Notes under the pieces: generated by a model | Databases searched by the model: none | The model's input: only the letters and a program-made list of their open reading frames with translations | Told to the model about the DNA's origin: nothing | Translations under genes and position numbers: made by a program | Assembly (NCBI GenBank): GCA_047607345.1 | Contig: JASGDF010000139.1 | Coordinates: 13,103 to 77,102 of the forward strand | DNA from: Pseudomonas_S sp047607345 | Lineage (GTDB): Bacteria; Pseudomonadota; Gammaproteobacteria; Xanthomonadales; Xanthomonadaceae | Direction: 5' to 3' | DNA length: 64,000 nt | In this document: positions 33,328-45,234 of the stretch, piece by piece | How the letters are laid out: each line of letters begins with the position of its first letter | Position numbering within the stretch: the first letter of the stretch is position 1

Positions 33328-33588
33328 TCAGGCCGCGACGGCCTGGGCCTTGGTCGCTTCCTTCAGCAGGTTGCGGACCTTGTCGGTCAGCTGGGCACCG
33401 TTCTTGACCCAATGGTCGACACGGTCCAGATCCAGCACCACGCGCTGCTCGGCGCCCTGGGCGACCGGGTTGTAGTAGCCGACGCGCTCGATGTTGCGGC
33501 CGTCGCGCGCGCTGCGCACGTCGGTGACGATGATGTGGTAGAACGGACGCTTCTTGGCGCCGCCACGGGTCAGGCGAATCTTGACCAT
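33328..33588 (-). CDS. rpsP: 30S ribosomal protein S16
   Basis: 86 aa, opening 'MVKIRLTRGGAKKRPFYHII' and containing 'RDGRNIERVGYYNPVA', the classical S16 signature. First gene of the operon with rimM, trmD and rplS. Confidence 0.98.
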   Translation of the reverse strand: MVKIRLTRGGAKKRPFYHIIVTDVRSARDGRNIERVGYYNPVAQGAEQRVVLDLDRVDHWVKNGAQLTDKVRNLLKEATKAQAVAA

Positions 33589-33668
33589 TGCTTTATTCCT
33601 GTAGTGCCCAGTCGCCAGGATGGCGAGGTAAGCCGCTGATTATAGCGACCCATCGCCCCGATTCCAAG

Positions 33669-34472
33669 CTACCCCTCCCGAATCGGTTGCCAGGGCTGGG
33701 TCTGCAGGGCCTGTTCGAGCACCGGAGGCAAGGTCGACTCGGGCAATTCCCACGCCCCGACCGACTGGATCGGCTGCAGCCCACGCGAGTTGCAAGCAAA
33801 TGCGCTGGCGAATGCCCCCAGTTCGTCCAGGTGGACTGGCCGCGCCAGTTGCGGCACGCCAAGCCGGTCGAGCCCGGCCCGCAGCAGCCGCTCCTGCGTC
33901 CCGCGCAACGCCGGCCCCTCCGGCCAGGTGACGCCCCGCCCGTCCCACAGCCCCAGGTTCCAGACCGAGCCCTCGACCAGATCGCCCTGCGGGGTGACGA
34001 ACAGCGCATCGTCGAACCCGGCCGCCATCGCTTCGCGGCGCGACTGAAACAACCCGAAGGTGCCGACGTGCTTGACATGCGGCAGTTCGCGCACGAACGC
34101 GACTGGACGCACACGCAGCGCAGTGGACGGCAGTCGCGAGGCGGGTGACACCGAGACCAGCACATCCGGCGCCACCTCACGCAGCGGGTCGCGGAAGTCG
34201 AATTCGCGCGAGAACACGGTCACGCGCAGCGAAGCATCGATCTCGCCGAAGGCATCGAGTGCACCAGCCAGTTCGGCGCGCAGCCGGGCTTCGTCCAGCC
34301 GGCGGCCAAACAGCGTGACCGTGCCGTACTGCAGGCGCTCGATATGCAGATCCAGGCCACGCACCGCGCCGCCGCGCACCTGCAGCGAGGTGAAGTGTCC
34401 GTAGTTGACCAACGCGGCGGCGGCCAGCGTGTCCGCGCCGGCCGGCCTGCCCTGGTGGAAGACCAGGCTCAC
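33669..34472 (-). CDS. pabC: Aminotransferase class IV protein, probably aminodeoxychorismate lyase
   Basis: 267 aa from a GTG at 34472 that overlaps the preceding stop (GTGA). PLP fold type IV: 'ALVNYGHFTSLQVRGG', 'LDLHIERLQYG', the likely PLP lysine in 'LPHVKHVGTFGLFQSRREA', and 'DLVEGSVWNLGLWDG'. PabC makes 4-aminobenzoate for folate from aminodeoxychorismate. D-amino-acid and branched-chain aminotransferases share this fold, and the match to typical PabC is not strong enough to exclude a relative. Confidence 0.7.
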   Translation of the reverse strand: MSLVFHQGRPAGADTLAAAALVNYGHFTSLQVRGGAVRGLDLHIERLQYGTVTLFGRRLDEARLRAELAGALDAFGEIDASLRVTVFSREFDFRDPLREVAPDVLVSVSPASRLPSTALRVRPVAFVRELPHVKHVGTFGLFQSRREAMAAGFDDALFVTPQGDLVEGSVWNLGLWDGRGVTWPEGPALRGTQERLLRAGLDRLGVPQLARPVHLDELGAFASAFACNSRGLQPIQSVGAWELPESTLPPVLEQALQTQPWQPIREG

Positions 34473-35539
34473 AGCAGCGAGTCCGCCTGCGCCCACCAGG
34501 CCTGCACCAGCTCCGCCGCGGGCCGGGCCTGCGCCAGCGCGGCCGACTGGCCGGCCCAGGCCTGCATCGCGGCAAGCCGGTTCTCGCGCACGGCCTGGTT
34601 GCGCATCGGCGCGGTAAGGCTGCGCTGTACCGGGTAGCGTTGAGGGGGCGGCGCCTTAGGATCGGCCGCGGCCCGCACGTAGCCGGTGGCAAGCGCGCGG
34701 CCGAGACGGCCGGAAAACGCGCGGGTGGTCCAGGTCGCCTCCGGCTCGGCGACGGCGAGCGCGTCGGCCCAGGCCGAAGGCAGCGCGGCCTCGGGCGTGC
34801 GCAGCAACGCGGTGCCGACCTGCACCGCGCTGGCGCCGAGCAGCAGCGCGGCAGCGACGCCGCGGCCGTCGCCGATACCACCGGCCGCGATCACCGGCAC
34901 CCGCAGGCGATCGGCCAGCCGCGGCAGCAGCGCGAACAGGCCGACCAGCTGGCGCTCGGCCGCGTCCGGATCGAATGCGCCACGATGACCGCCAGCTTCG
35001 AAACCTTGCGCCACCACCGCATCGGCGCCGGCGCGTTCGGCCGCCAACGCCTCGGCCAGCGTGGTGGCACAGGCGAACCAGGCGATACCCGCGTCCTTCA
35101 GGCGCCGCACCTGCTCCGGGCGGAACACACCCATGATCGAGGAGGCCACCGCCGGGCGGGCCGCCAGCAGCGCGTCGAACTGGGTGTCGAAATCGGCCGG
35201 GCCGGCATCGCCGGCCTCGGCCGGGACCTGCGGCCCCCACTGCGCGAGGAAGGCGCGGGTGGCCGCTTCGGCCGCGGCATCGCGTGCCGGCGCCGGATCG
35301 GGAATCCACAGGTTGACCTGCACTGGGCCGACGCTGCCGGCGCGGAACTGCGCCATCCAGCGGCCGATGTCCTCCGGCGCCGAGAGCACCGCGCCCATCG
35401 CCCCCATGCCACCGGCGTTGGCAACGGCGATCGACAGCGGCACCGGACAAGCCCCGGCCATCGGCGCGAGCAGGAGCGGCAGACGCAGGCCGAAGCGGTT
35501 GCAGAAGGCGGCTGTGCGCTGACGGATGGCTTCATTCAT
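34469..35539 (-). CDS. Nitronate monooxygenase family flavoprotein
   Basis: 356 aa TIM barrel. 'PLLLAPMAGACPVPLSIAVA' binds FMN phosphate region; 'VAQGFEAGGHRGAF' contains the catalytic His of class I nitronate monooxygenases; 'VPVIAAGGIGDGRGVAAALL' and 'ASAVQVGTALLRTPEA' complete the FMN site. Detoxifies propionate-3-nitronate-like compounds by family. Overlaps the class IV aminotransferase gene by 4 nt. A REP element separates it from ffh. Confidence 0.9.
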   Translation of the reverse strand: MNEAIRQRTAAFCNRFGLRLPLLLAPMAGACPVPLSIAVANAGGMGAMGAVLSAPEDIGRWMAQFRAGSVGPVQVNLWIPDPAPARDAAAEAATRAFLAQWGPQVPAEAGDAGPADFDTQFDALLAARPAVASSIMGVFRPEQVRRLKDAGIAWFACATTLAEALAAERAGADAVVAQGFEAGGHRGAFDPDAAERQLVGLFALLPRLADRLRVPVIAAGGIGDGRGVAAALLLGASAVQVGTALLRTPEAALPSAWADALAVAEPEATWTTRAFSGRLGRALATGYVRAAADPKAPPPQRYPVQRSLTAPMRNQAVRENRLAAMQAWAGQSAALAQARPAAELVQAWWAQADSLL

Positions 35540-35569
35540 CGAGATTCATCCTTGCCTGCCGGCGCTTGT

Positions 35570-35639
35570 TGTAGGAGCGACTTCAGTCGCGAGAGGCTTT
35601 GCCGGGAAAGCTTCATCGCGACTGAAGTCGCTCCTACAA
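35570..35639. repeat. REP-like inverted repeat, copy 2 (GCGACTTCAGTCGC subtype)
   Basis: Arms of 23-24 nt built on 'GTAGGAGCGACTTCAGTCGC' lie between ffh and the nitronate monooxygenase gene. The same subtype occurs at 60572-60648, while the copies at 17-80 and 53283-53352 carry GGGACTTCAGTCCC. Confidence 0.88.
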
Positions 35640-35654
35640 GAGCGAGCGCGGCGC

Positions 35655-37034
35655 TCAGCGGAACGGCAGGCCGCCGCGACCGCCCATCGCGCCCATCATG
35701 CCCTTCATGCCGCGCATCAGGCCCTTCATGCCGCCACCGGAGAGCTTGGACATCATCTTCTCCATCTGCTGGTACTGCTTCATCAGCTTGTTGACGTCCG
35801 AGGGCTGCAGGCCGGCGCCCTTTGCGATGCGCGCGCGGCGCGAGCCGTTGAGCACGGCCGGGTTGCGGCGCTCCTTCCTGGTCATCGAATTGATGATCGC
35901 GATCATCCGCGGCACTTCCTTGCCCTGGCTGACCTGCTGCTTGAGATGCTCGGGGATCTGGCCCAGGCCCGGCAGCTTGTCCATCAGCCCGCCGATGCCG
36001 CCCATGTTCTGCATCTGCTCGAGCTGTTCCTTCATGTCGTTCAGGTCGAACTTCTTGCCCTTGGCGACCTTGGCGGCGAGCTTGGCGGCCTTTTCCTGGT
36101 CCACGCCCTGCTGCACCTGCTCGACCAGCGACAGCACGTCGCCCATGTCGAGGATGCGGCTGGCGACGCGGTCGGGATGGAACACGTCCAGGCCGTCGAC
36201 CTTCTCGCCGGTGCCGACGAACTTGATCGGCTTGCCGGTGACGTAGCGCACCGACAGTGCGGCACCGCCGCGCGCGTCGCCATCGGTCTTGGTCAGCACC
36301 ACGCCGGTCAGCGGCAGCGCCTCGCCGAACGCCTTGGCGGTGTTGGCCGCGTCCTGGCCGGTCATCGAGTCGACCACGAACAGGGTCTCGGCCGGGTTGA
36401 CCGCGGCGTGCAGCGCCTTGATCTCCTCCATCATCGCCTGGTCGATGGCGAGGCGGCCGGCGGTGTCGACCAGCAGCACGTCGACGAACGACTTGCGCGC
36501 GTCGGCGATCGCGGCGCGGACGATGTCCACCGGCTGCTGCGAGGCCTCCGACGGGAAGAACAGCACACCGACCTGCTCGGCCAACGTCTTCAGCTGCTCG
36601 ATCGCGGCCGGGCGGTAGACGTCGGCCGAGACCACCATCACCTTCTTCTTGCGCTTCTCCTTCAGGTGCTTGGCCAGCTTGCCGACCGTGGTGGTCTTGC
36701 CCGCGCCCTGCAGGCCGGCCATCAGCACGATCGCCGGGGCCGGCACATTGAGATTCAGCTCGCTGGCGGTCGCGCCCATCACCGCGGTCAGCTCGTCACG
36801 CACGACCTTGATCAGGGCTTGCCCCGGGGTCAGCGACTTGAGCACCTCCTGGCCGACCGCGCGTACCTTGATCCGCTCGATCAGCGCCTGCACCACCGGC
36901 AGGGCGACGTCGGCCTCGAGCAGGGCGATGCGGACCTCGCGGGTGGCCTCGCGGATGTTTTCCTCGGTCAGGCGGCCACGACCGCGCAGGCGCTCGATGG
37001 TGCCGGAGAGACGCTGGGTGAGGGATTCGAACAT
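35655..37034 (-). CDS. ffh: Signal recognition particle protein Ffh (SRP54)
   Basis: 459 aa. N domain ('TQRLSGTIERLRGRGRLTE'), G domain with P-loop 'GLQGAGKTTTVGKLAKHL', 'DVYRPAAIEQLK', 'VLLVDTAGRLAID' and 'TKTDGDARGGAAL', then the methionine-rich M domain ('MKQYQQMEKMMSKLSGGGMK') that binds signal peptides and 4.5S RNA. GTPase that targets membrane proteins to FtsY/SecYEG. Divergent from the ccsA-like gene at 37151. Confidence 0.98.
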   Translation of the reverse strand: MFESLTQRLSGTIERLRGRGRLTEENIREATREVRIALLEADVALPVVQALIERIKVRAVGQEVLKSLTPGQALIKVVRDELTAVMGATASELNLNVPAPAIVLMAGLQGAGKTTTVGKLAKHLKEKRKKKVMVVSADVYRPAAIEQLKTLAEQVGVLFFPSEASQQPVDIVRAAIADARKSFVDVLLVDTAGRLAIDQAMMEEIKALHAAVNPAETLFVVDSMTGQDAANTAKAFGEALPLTGVVLTKTDGDARGGAALSVRYVTGKPIKFVGTGEKVDGLDVFHPDRVASRILDMGDVLSLVEQVQQGVDQEKAAKLAAKVAKGKKFDLNDMKEQLEQMQNMGGIGGLMDKLPGLGQIPEHLKQQVSQGKEVPRMIAIINSMTRKERRNPAVLNGSRRARIAKGAGLQPSDVNKLMKQYQQMEKMMSKLSGGGMKGLMRGMKGMMGAMGGRGGLPFR

Positions 37035-37150
37035 GCGCAGGCGACCGCGTAGGGGAAACGGACCGCGATTATAGCGGCAGGCCGCGATCCGCCCCGCGAC
37101 ATGCCGCCACGGCGCTACGAGACGGGCGCGCGGTATGCGAAACTTCCGCG

Positions 37151-37948
37151 ATGACCATCGTTCTCATTGCCATCGCCCTTTATCTGCTGGCGGCCGGCCT
37201 GCTGGTCGGCAACGTCGCACGGGACGACGGCACGCCCCATCACGGCTGGCAGGTCCCGGCGCTGGGCGCCATCGTCCTGCACGGCGCTTACCATGTGATC
37301 GTGGCGACGCGCATTGCCGGCGGGCCGGACATGCACTTCTTCGCCGCGCTGTCGCTGGTGGCGCTGGGCATGGCGGCGCTGACCTCGTTGGTCGGCGTAC
37401 GCGGCAGGATGGCCGCGCTCGGCGTGGTGGTGTTCCCGCTGGCCGCGCTGCTGCTGGGCTGCTATCACGGCTACGGGCACGAGCCGAGCGCCACGCTCGG
37501 CTGGCGGCTGGAGGTGCACGCCTGGCTGGCGCTGCTGGCCTACGCCACGCTCGGCATCTCGGCGCTGCTGGCGATGATGCTGTGGCTGCAGGAACGCGCG
37601 CTGCGCCGGCGCGACTTCCACGCCTGGCTGCGCGCGCTGCCGCCGCTGACCGAACTGGAGACGCTGCTGTTCCGCACCATCAGCGTCGGCTTCGCGCTGC
37701 TGACGCTGACGCTGCTGACCGGACTGCTGTTCGTCGAGGATTTCCTGGCACAGCAACTGCTGCACAAGACCGTGCTGAGCGTCCTGTCGTGGCTGGTATT
37801 CGGCGGGCTGCTGATTGGCCGCTGGCGCTACGGCTGGCGCGGCACCAAGGCCGTGCACTGGACCCTGGCGGCGGTGCTGCTGCTGGCGCTGGCGTTCTTC
37901 GGCAGCAAGTTCATGATCGAACTGGTGCTGGGCTACCGCGGCGCCTGA
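37151..37948 (+). CDS. CcsA/YpjD-family inner-membrane protein (cytochrome c assembly-like)
   Basis: 265 aa with eight hydrophobic segments. The conserved pattern 'LGWRLEVHAWLALLAYATLG' and 'LLHKTVLSVLSWLVFGGLL' (His before a helix) and 'YGWRGTKAVHWTLAAVLLL' match the CcsA/YpjD family encoded next to ffh in many gamma- and betaproteobacteria. Related to haem-handling CcsA proteins, but YpjD has no proven role in cytochrome c maturation. Diverges from ffh with 116 nt between them. Confidence 0.85.
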   Translation: MTIVLIAIALYLLAAGLLVGNVARDDGTPHHGWQVPALGAIVLHGAYHVIVATRIAGGPDMHFFAALSLVALGMAALTSLVGVRGRMAALGVVVFPLAALLLGCYHGYGHEPSATLGWRLEVHAWLALLAYATLGISALLAMMLWLQERALRRRDFHAWLRALPPLTELETLLFRTISVGFALLTLTLLTGLLFVEDFLAQQLLHKTVLSVLSWLVFGGLLIGRWRYGWRGTKAVHWTLAAVLLLALAFFGSKFMIELVLGYRGA

Positions 37949-38085
37949 GCCGGCCGGCGGCACGCCGCCCGGAGGCATTCCATCCGCGCCGGCCGCCATG
38001 CGGAATCGCAATGGCGATCGCATGCCACGCGCGCCCTGGCTCGGGCATCATCACGGGGCCTCAATCCGGCGCAGGGGACTTCCTC

Positions 38086-39654
38086 GTGAAACAGCGCAGC
38101 ATCCGTCGTGTCCATCGCATCGCCGCCGCCCTGCTCGCCCTGTGCCTGGCGGGTGCGGCATCGGCTGCGCCGACCCTCGTCACCGGCACCTTGCATGCCG
38201 GCCAGCCGGGGCCGCAGGTCTCGCGCAACCTGTTCGGCCAGTTCGCCGAGCACCTCGGCACCGGCATCTATGGCGGCGTCTGGGTCGGTCCGGACTCCAA
38301 GATCCCCAATACCCGCGGCTACCGCAACGACGTGCTGGCCGCGCTGAAGGCGATCGCGGTGCCCAACGTGCGCTGGCCCGGCGGCTGCTTCGCCGACGAG
38401 TACCACTGGCGCGACGGCATCGGTCCGCGCGCGCGGCGGCCGGTCAGCGTCAACACGCACTGGGGTGGCGTGGAGGAGCCCAACGGCTTCGGCACGCACG
38501 AGTTCATGGACTTCGCCGAGCTGCTCGGCACGCAGGCCTACGTGGCCGGCAACGTGGGCGACGCCTCGCCGGACGAGATGGCGCAGTGGGTCGAGTACAT
38601 GACCGCCCCGACCCGCTCGACCCTGGCCGAGCAGCGTCGCGGCAACGGCCGCGAGCAGCCATGGCAGCTGCCCTACTTCGGCATCGGCAACGAGCTGTGG
38701 GGCTGCGGAGGCAACATGCGCCCGGAGTACGCCGCCGACCTGTACCGCCGCTACCAGACCTTCGTGAAGGCGCCGGCCGGCCAGAAGATCCTCAAGATCG
38801 CGCCGGGCGCCAACCGCGACGACTACGCCTGGACCGAAGTGATGATGCGCGAGGCCGGCACGTTCATGGACGGCCTCAGCCTGCACTACTACACCATGCC
38901 AGGCGGCTGGCCACCGAAGGCGTCCTCGACCGAGTTCGACGAGACCGCATGGATCCAGACCCTGGCCGGCGCGCTGTACATGGAAGAACTGGTCAGCAAG
39001 CACAGCGCGATCATGGACAAGTACGACCCGGACAGGAAGGTCGCGCTGGTGGTCGACGAGTGGGGCACCTGGTACCGCGGCCTGCCCGGCACGAACCCGG
39101 GCTTCCTGCAGCAGCAGAACACGCTGCGCGACGCGCTGGTGGCTTCGCTGACGCTGGACGTGTTCGTCCGGCACGCCGAGCGCGTGCGCATGGCCAACAT
39201 CGCGCAGATGGTCAACGTGCTGCAGGCGATGATCCTGACCGACGGATCGAGGATGCTGCTGACGCCGACCTATCACGTCTTCGCGATGTACAAGCCGTTC
39301 CAGGACGCGACCTTGCTGCCACTGCAGATCCAGGCGCCCGAGTACCGGCACGGCGGGCTGGCGGTGCCCGCGGTGCACGGCTCCGCGGTCAAGGCCGGGG
39401 ACGGGCACGTCTACGTCGCACTGACCAACCTCGACCCGAACCGCGAAGCCCGGGTGAGGATCGGGGTGGATGGCGACGGTGAAGCGCACGGCGTCAGCGG
39501 CCAGATCCTGACCGCGCCGGCGATCACCTCGCTCAACAGCTACGACAAACCCGACGCCGTGAAGCCGCAGCCGTTCGACGGCGCTACGTTCGACCACGGC
39601 ATGCTGCAGGTCGCGCTGCCGGCCAAGGCGATCGTGGTGCTGCGGCTGCAATGA
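38086..39654 (+). CDS. Secreted alpha-L-arabinofuranosidase, GH51
   Basis: 522 aa from a GTG at 38086 preceded by AGGGGA; this start gives a clean signal peptide (cleavage near 'GAASAAPT'). 'NLFGQFAEHLGTGIYGGVWV' and 'NVRWPGGCFADEYHWRDGIG' are GH51 landmarks; the acid/base Glu is in 'FGIGNELWGCGG' and the nucleophile in 'VVDEWGTWYRG'. The terminal 150 residues form the beta-sandwich domain. Releases arabinose from plant hemicellulose or pectin side chains. It stands alone without other plant-polymer genes. The upstream open frame overlaps ccsA out of frame and is rejected. Confidence 0.92.
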   Translation: MKQRSIRRVHRIAAALLALCLAGAASAAPTLVTGTLHAGQPGPQVSRNLFGQFAEHLGTGIYGGVWVGPDSKIPNTRGYRNDVLAALKAIAVPNVRWPGGCFADEYHWRDGIGPRARRPVSVNTHWGGVEEPNGFGTHEFMDFAELLGTQAYVAGNVGDASPDEMAQWVEYMTAPTRSTLAEQRRGNGREQPWQLPYFGIGNELWGCGGNMRPEYAADLYRRYQTFVKAPAGQKILKIAPGANRDDYAWTEVMMREAGTFMDGLSLHYYTMPGGWPPKASSTEFDETAWIQTLAGALYMEELVSKHSAIMDKYDPDRKVALVVDEWGTWYRGLPGTNPGFLQQQNTLRDALVASLTLDVFVRHAERVRMANIAQMVNVLQAMILTDGSRMLLTPTYHVFAMYKPFQDATLLPLQIQAPEYRHGGLAVPAVHGSAVKAGDGHVYVALTNLDPNREARVRIGVDGDGEAHGVSGQILTAPAITSLNSYDKPDAVKPQPFDGATFDHGMLQVALPAKAIVVLRLQ

Positions 39655-39709
39655 GGAGGTGACCGGCCACCTTTCCCGCAAGGGAGAGCGGCGCGGGCTG
39701 GCCCCATTC

Positions 39710-40170
39710 TCAAGGCGTGCCGGTCGCCTTGCGGCGCGTCTCGCCGAAGCCGGCGGCGCGATGCGTCGAGACGCCCATAGCCGGGACGCCCTCGGCCAGC
39801 TCGTCGAGGATCGGGCAATCCGGCCCCGTGTCGTGGTGGCAGTCGTCCGCCAGCCGCTGCAGCACCGCGATCATCCGCTCGATCTCGGCCGCCTTGTCGC
39901 GCAGCCGCGCGATGTGCAACAGGGTCAGCGCATGCACGTCAGCGCTGGCACGGCGGCGATCGCTCCACAACGACAACAGTTCGCCGATCTGCCCGGCGTC
40001 GAAGCCCAGGTCGCGCGCATGCCGCACGAAGCGCAGGCGATGTACGTCGTTGTCGGCGTAGTCGCGATACCCGGACGCGAGCCGCGCCGGTGGCGGCACC
40101 AGCCCGGACTGCTCGTAGTAGCGGATCATCTTCGTCGACACGCCGGAGCGCCGCGCGGCCTCGCCGATGT

Positions 40171-40174
<4 letters not shown>
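39710..40174 (-). CDS. cueR: Cu(I)-responsive MerR-family regulator CueR
   Basis: 154 aa from the ATG at 40174, overlapping the copA stop (ATGA). N-terminal MerR helix-turn-helix 'MNIGEAARRSGVSTKMIRYY', a dimerisation helix, and the metal loop 'CHHDTGPDCPILDELA' with the two cysteines seven residues apart as in CueR ('C-x7-C'). The tail of about 22 residues after this is longer than in E. coli CueR. As the distal gene of the copA transcript, it would autoregulate along with copA. Confidence 0.92.
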
Positions 40175-42687
<2,513 letters not shown>

Positions 42688-42710
42688 GGGGCCTCGTGCA
42701 TGATGTGCGC

Positions 42711-42741
42711 ATCATGAACCTTCCCGCGATGGCAAGGTCAA
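42711..42741 (-). promoter_or_regulatory. CueR-type promoter/operator for copA
   Basis: On the minus strand: -35 TTGACC (42741-42736), 19-nt spacer, -10 CATGAT (42716-42711). The spacer is covered by the near-palindrome ACCTTCCC-GCGAT-GGCAAGGT (7 of 8 pairs). The overlong spacer with a dyad is the hallmark of MerR/CueR-controlled promoters. Predicted 5' leader about 17 nt. Confidence 0.8.
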
Positions 42742-42758
42742 CCCTGCGACGGGCGGCC

Positions 42759-42789
42759 TTGACCTTGCCATGCCGGCAAGGTCCACGCT
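42759..42789 (+). promoter_or_regulatory. CueR-type promoter/operator for copZ
   Basis: On the plus strand: -35 TTGACC (42759-42764) overlapping a perfect dyad GACCTTGCC-ATGCC-GGCAAGGTC (42761-42783). A -10 would fall at 42784-42789 (CACGCT, poor match), so expression should depend strongly on activation. Back to back with the copA operator, 20 nt apart. Confidence 0.75.
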
Positions 42790-42818
42790 GTCGCGATCCA
42801 ACCCGAGGAATCCTTCCG

Positions 42819-43016
42819 ATGATCACCTACACGATCGAGAACATGACCTGCGGCAACTGCGTCCGCCACATCACCCGCGCCGTTCAGTCCGTCGCCCCGG
42901 ACGCCAGGGTCGAGGCCGACCTGCCCGCCCATAGCGTGCGGATCGAGACGGACGCCGACGAAGCGGCGATCCGCCACGCGGTCAGCGAGGCCGGATACAC
43001 GCCACGTCCGGCCTGA
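42819..43016 (+). CDS. copZ: Copper chaperone, CopZ-like single HMA domain protein
   Basis: 65 aa, one HMA domain with MTCGNC (Cys11, Cys14) and the usual beta-alpha-beta-beta-alpha-beta pattern ending 'VSEAGYTPRP'. GAGGAA lies about 9 nt before the ATG. It would hand Cu(I) to CopA or buffer it. Divergent from copA and sharing the same control region. Confidence 0.92.
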   Translation: MITYTIENMTCGNCVRHITRAVQSVAPDARVEADLPAHSVRIETDADEAAIRHAVSEAGYTPRPA

Positions 43017-43064
43017 GTCGGGCGCCCCTCCGGCGCCGAGACGCCCCGGCGGGGACGATCAACG

Positions 43065-44459
<1,395 letters not shown>

Positions 44460-44582
44460 GACGATCGCAGAGGGAAACCGGCGGCTACTTTAGCCGGCGC
44501 CGGTCTCGCGCGCCGAGACACCGCGGCCGTGCCCGAAGGCCCGGCCGTCCGGCCCGCGCAACGGCTTCACGAATTGCCGGAT

Positions 44583-44602
44583 GTGTAGACATTTGACTAC
44601 AC
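44583..44602. promoter_or_regulatory. Palindrome upstream of brnTA, likely autoregulatory operator
   Basis: GTGTAG-ACATTTGA-CTACAC: perfect 6-bp arms with an 8-nt spacer, 48 nt before the brnT ATG. BrnA antitoxins bind palindromes in their own promoter, so this is the likely site. TTTGAC within it could be part of a -35. Confidence 0.55.
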
Positions 44603-44650
44603 TTCCAACGCGCCTGGATGTGCGCCGCTCTCTCGTGAAGGACTCACAGA

Positions 44651-44965
44651 ATGTTGATCGCAGGATTCGACTGGGATGGCGGCAACTGGCCGAAGTGCGG
44701 GAAGCACGGCGTGTCCCGCGAGGAAATCGAACAGGTATTGATGGCCGCGGAGGTTACTCCGGACTTGCGACATTCACAGCAGGAAGCGCGCTACATCGCG
44801 GTTGGCCGCAACCATGCCGGTCGCCCCCTGTTCGTCGCTTTCGCCATCCGACAACACCAGGACGGCCAGCATGTCATCCATCCGGTCAGTGCGCGCTACA
44901 TGCACGCCAAAGAGGTGAAGCGCTATGAAGAAAGTTCCCATGCTCAAGACCGATCAGGAAGCTGA
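44651..44965 (+). CDS. brnT: BrnT-family toxin (RelE-like ribonuclease)
   Basis: 104 aa. The BrnT pattern is visible: 'FDWDGGNWPKCGKHGVSREE' (usual FEWDxxKxxxNxxKHGV), 'EARYIAVGRNHAGRPLFVAF' and 'VIHPVSARYMHAKEVKRYEE' (usual ISARxAxxxExxxYEE). BrnT cleaves RNA and is neutralised by BrnA. The C-terminal 10 residues come from the 41-nt overlap with brnA. The cysteine after Lys and Met in place of the usual Ala are variations. Confidence 0.8.
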   Translation: MLIAGFDWDGGNWPKCGKHGVSREEIEQVLMAAEVTPDLRHSQQEARYIAVGRNHAGRPLFVAFAIRQHQDGQHVIHPVSARYMHAKEVKRYEESSHAQDRSGS

Positions 44966-45173
44966 AGCCTTCCTCGAACAGGATCTTTCGAGCCTCGATT
45001 TCTCGCAGTTCAAGCCAATGCGCTTCGAGATCGCAAGGAAGGAAGCCGCCCTGAACATGCGTCTGCCCGCCGCGCTGCTGGAAGCGGTCAAGGCCAAGGC
45101 GGCGGCCAGGGGGATTCCCTACGCGCGCTACGTACGCATGCTGCTGGAGGCGGACGTCAACCGGTCCCAGTGA
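44925..45173 (+). CDS. brnA: BrnA-family antitoxin (ribbon-helix-helix)
   Basis: 82 aa. The C-terminal half has the ribbon-helix-helix form 'ALNMRLPAALLEAVKAKAAA' + 'GIPYARYVRMLLEADV'; the N-terminal half is acidic/flexible and should wrap the toxin. Starts within brnT with 41-nt overlap, a strong sign of co-translation. Expected to repress its own promoter. Confidence 0.8.
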   Translation: MKKVPMLKTDQEAEAFLEQDLSSLDFSQFKPMRFEIARKEAALNMRLPAALLEAVKAKAAARGIPYARYVRMLLEADVNRSQ

Positions 45174-45234
45174 TCCGGACGGCCCGGCGGAAGCATCCAC
45201 CGGGCCCGTGTACCGCATCGAAAAGCCGACGGGA

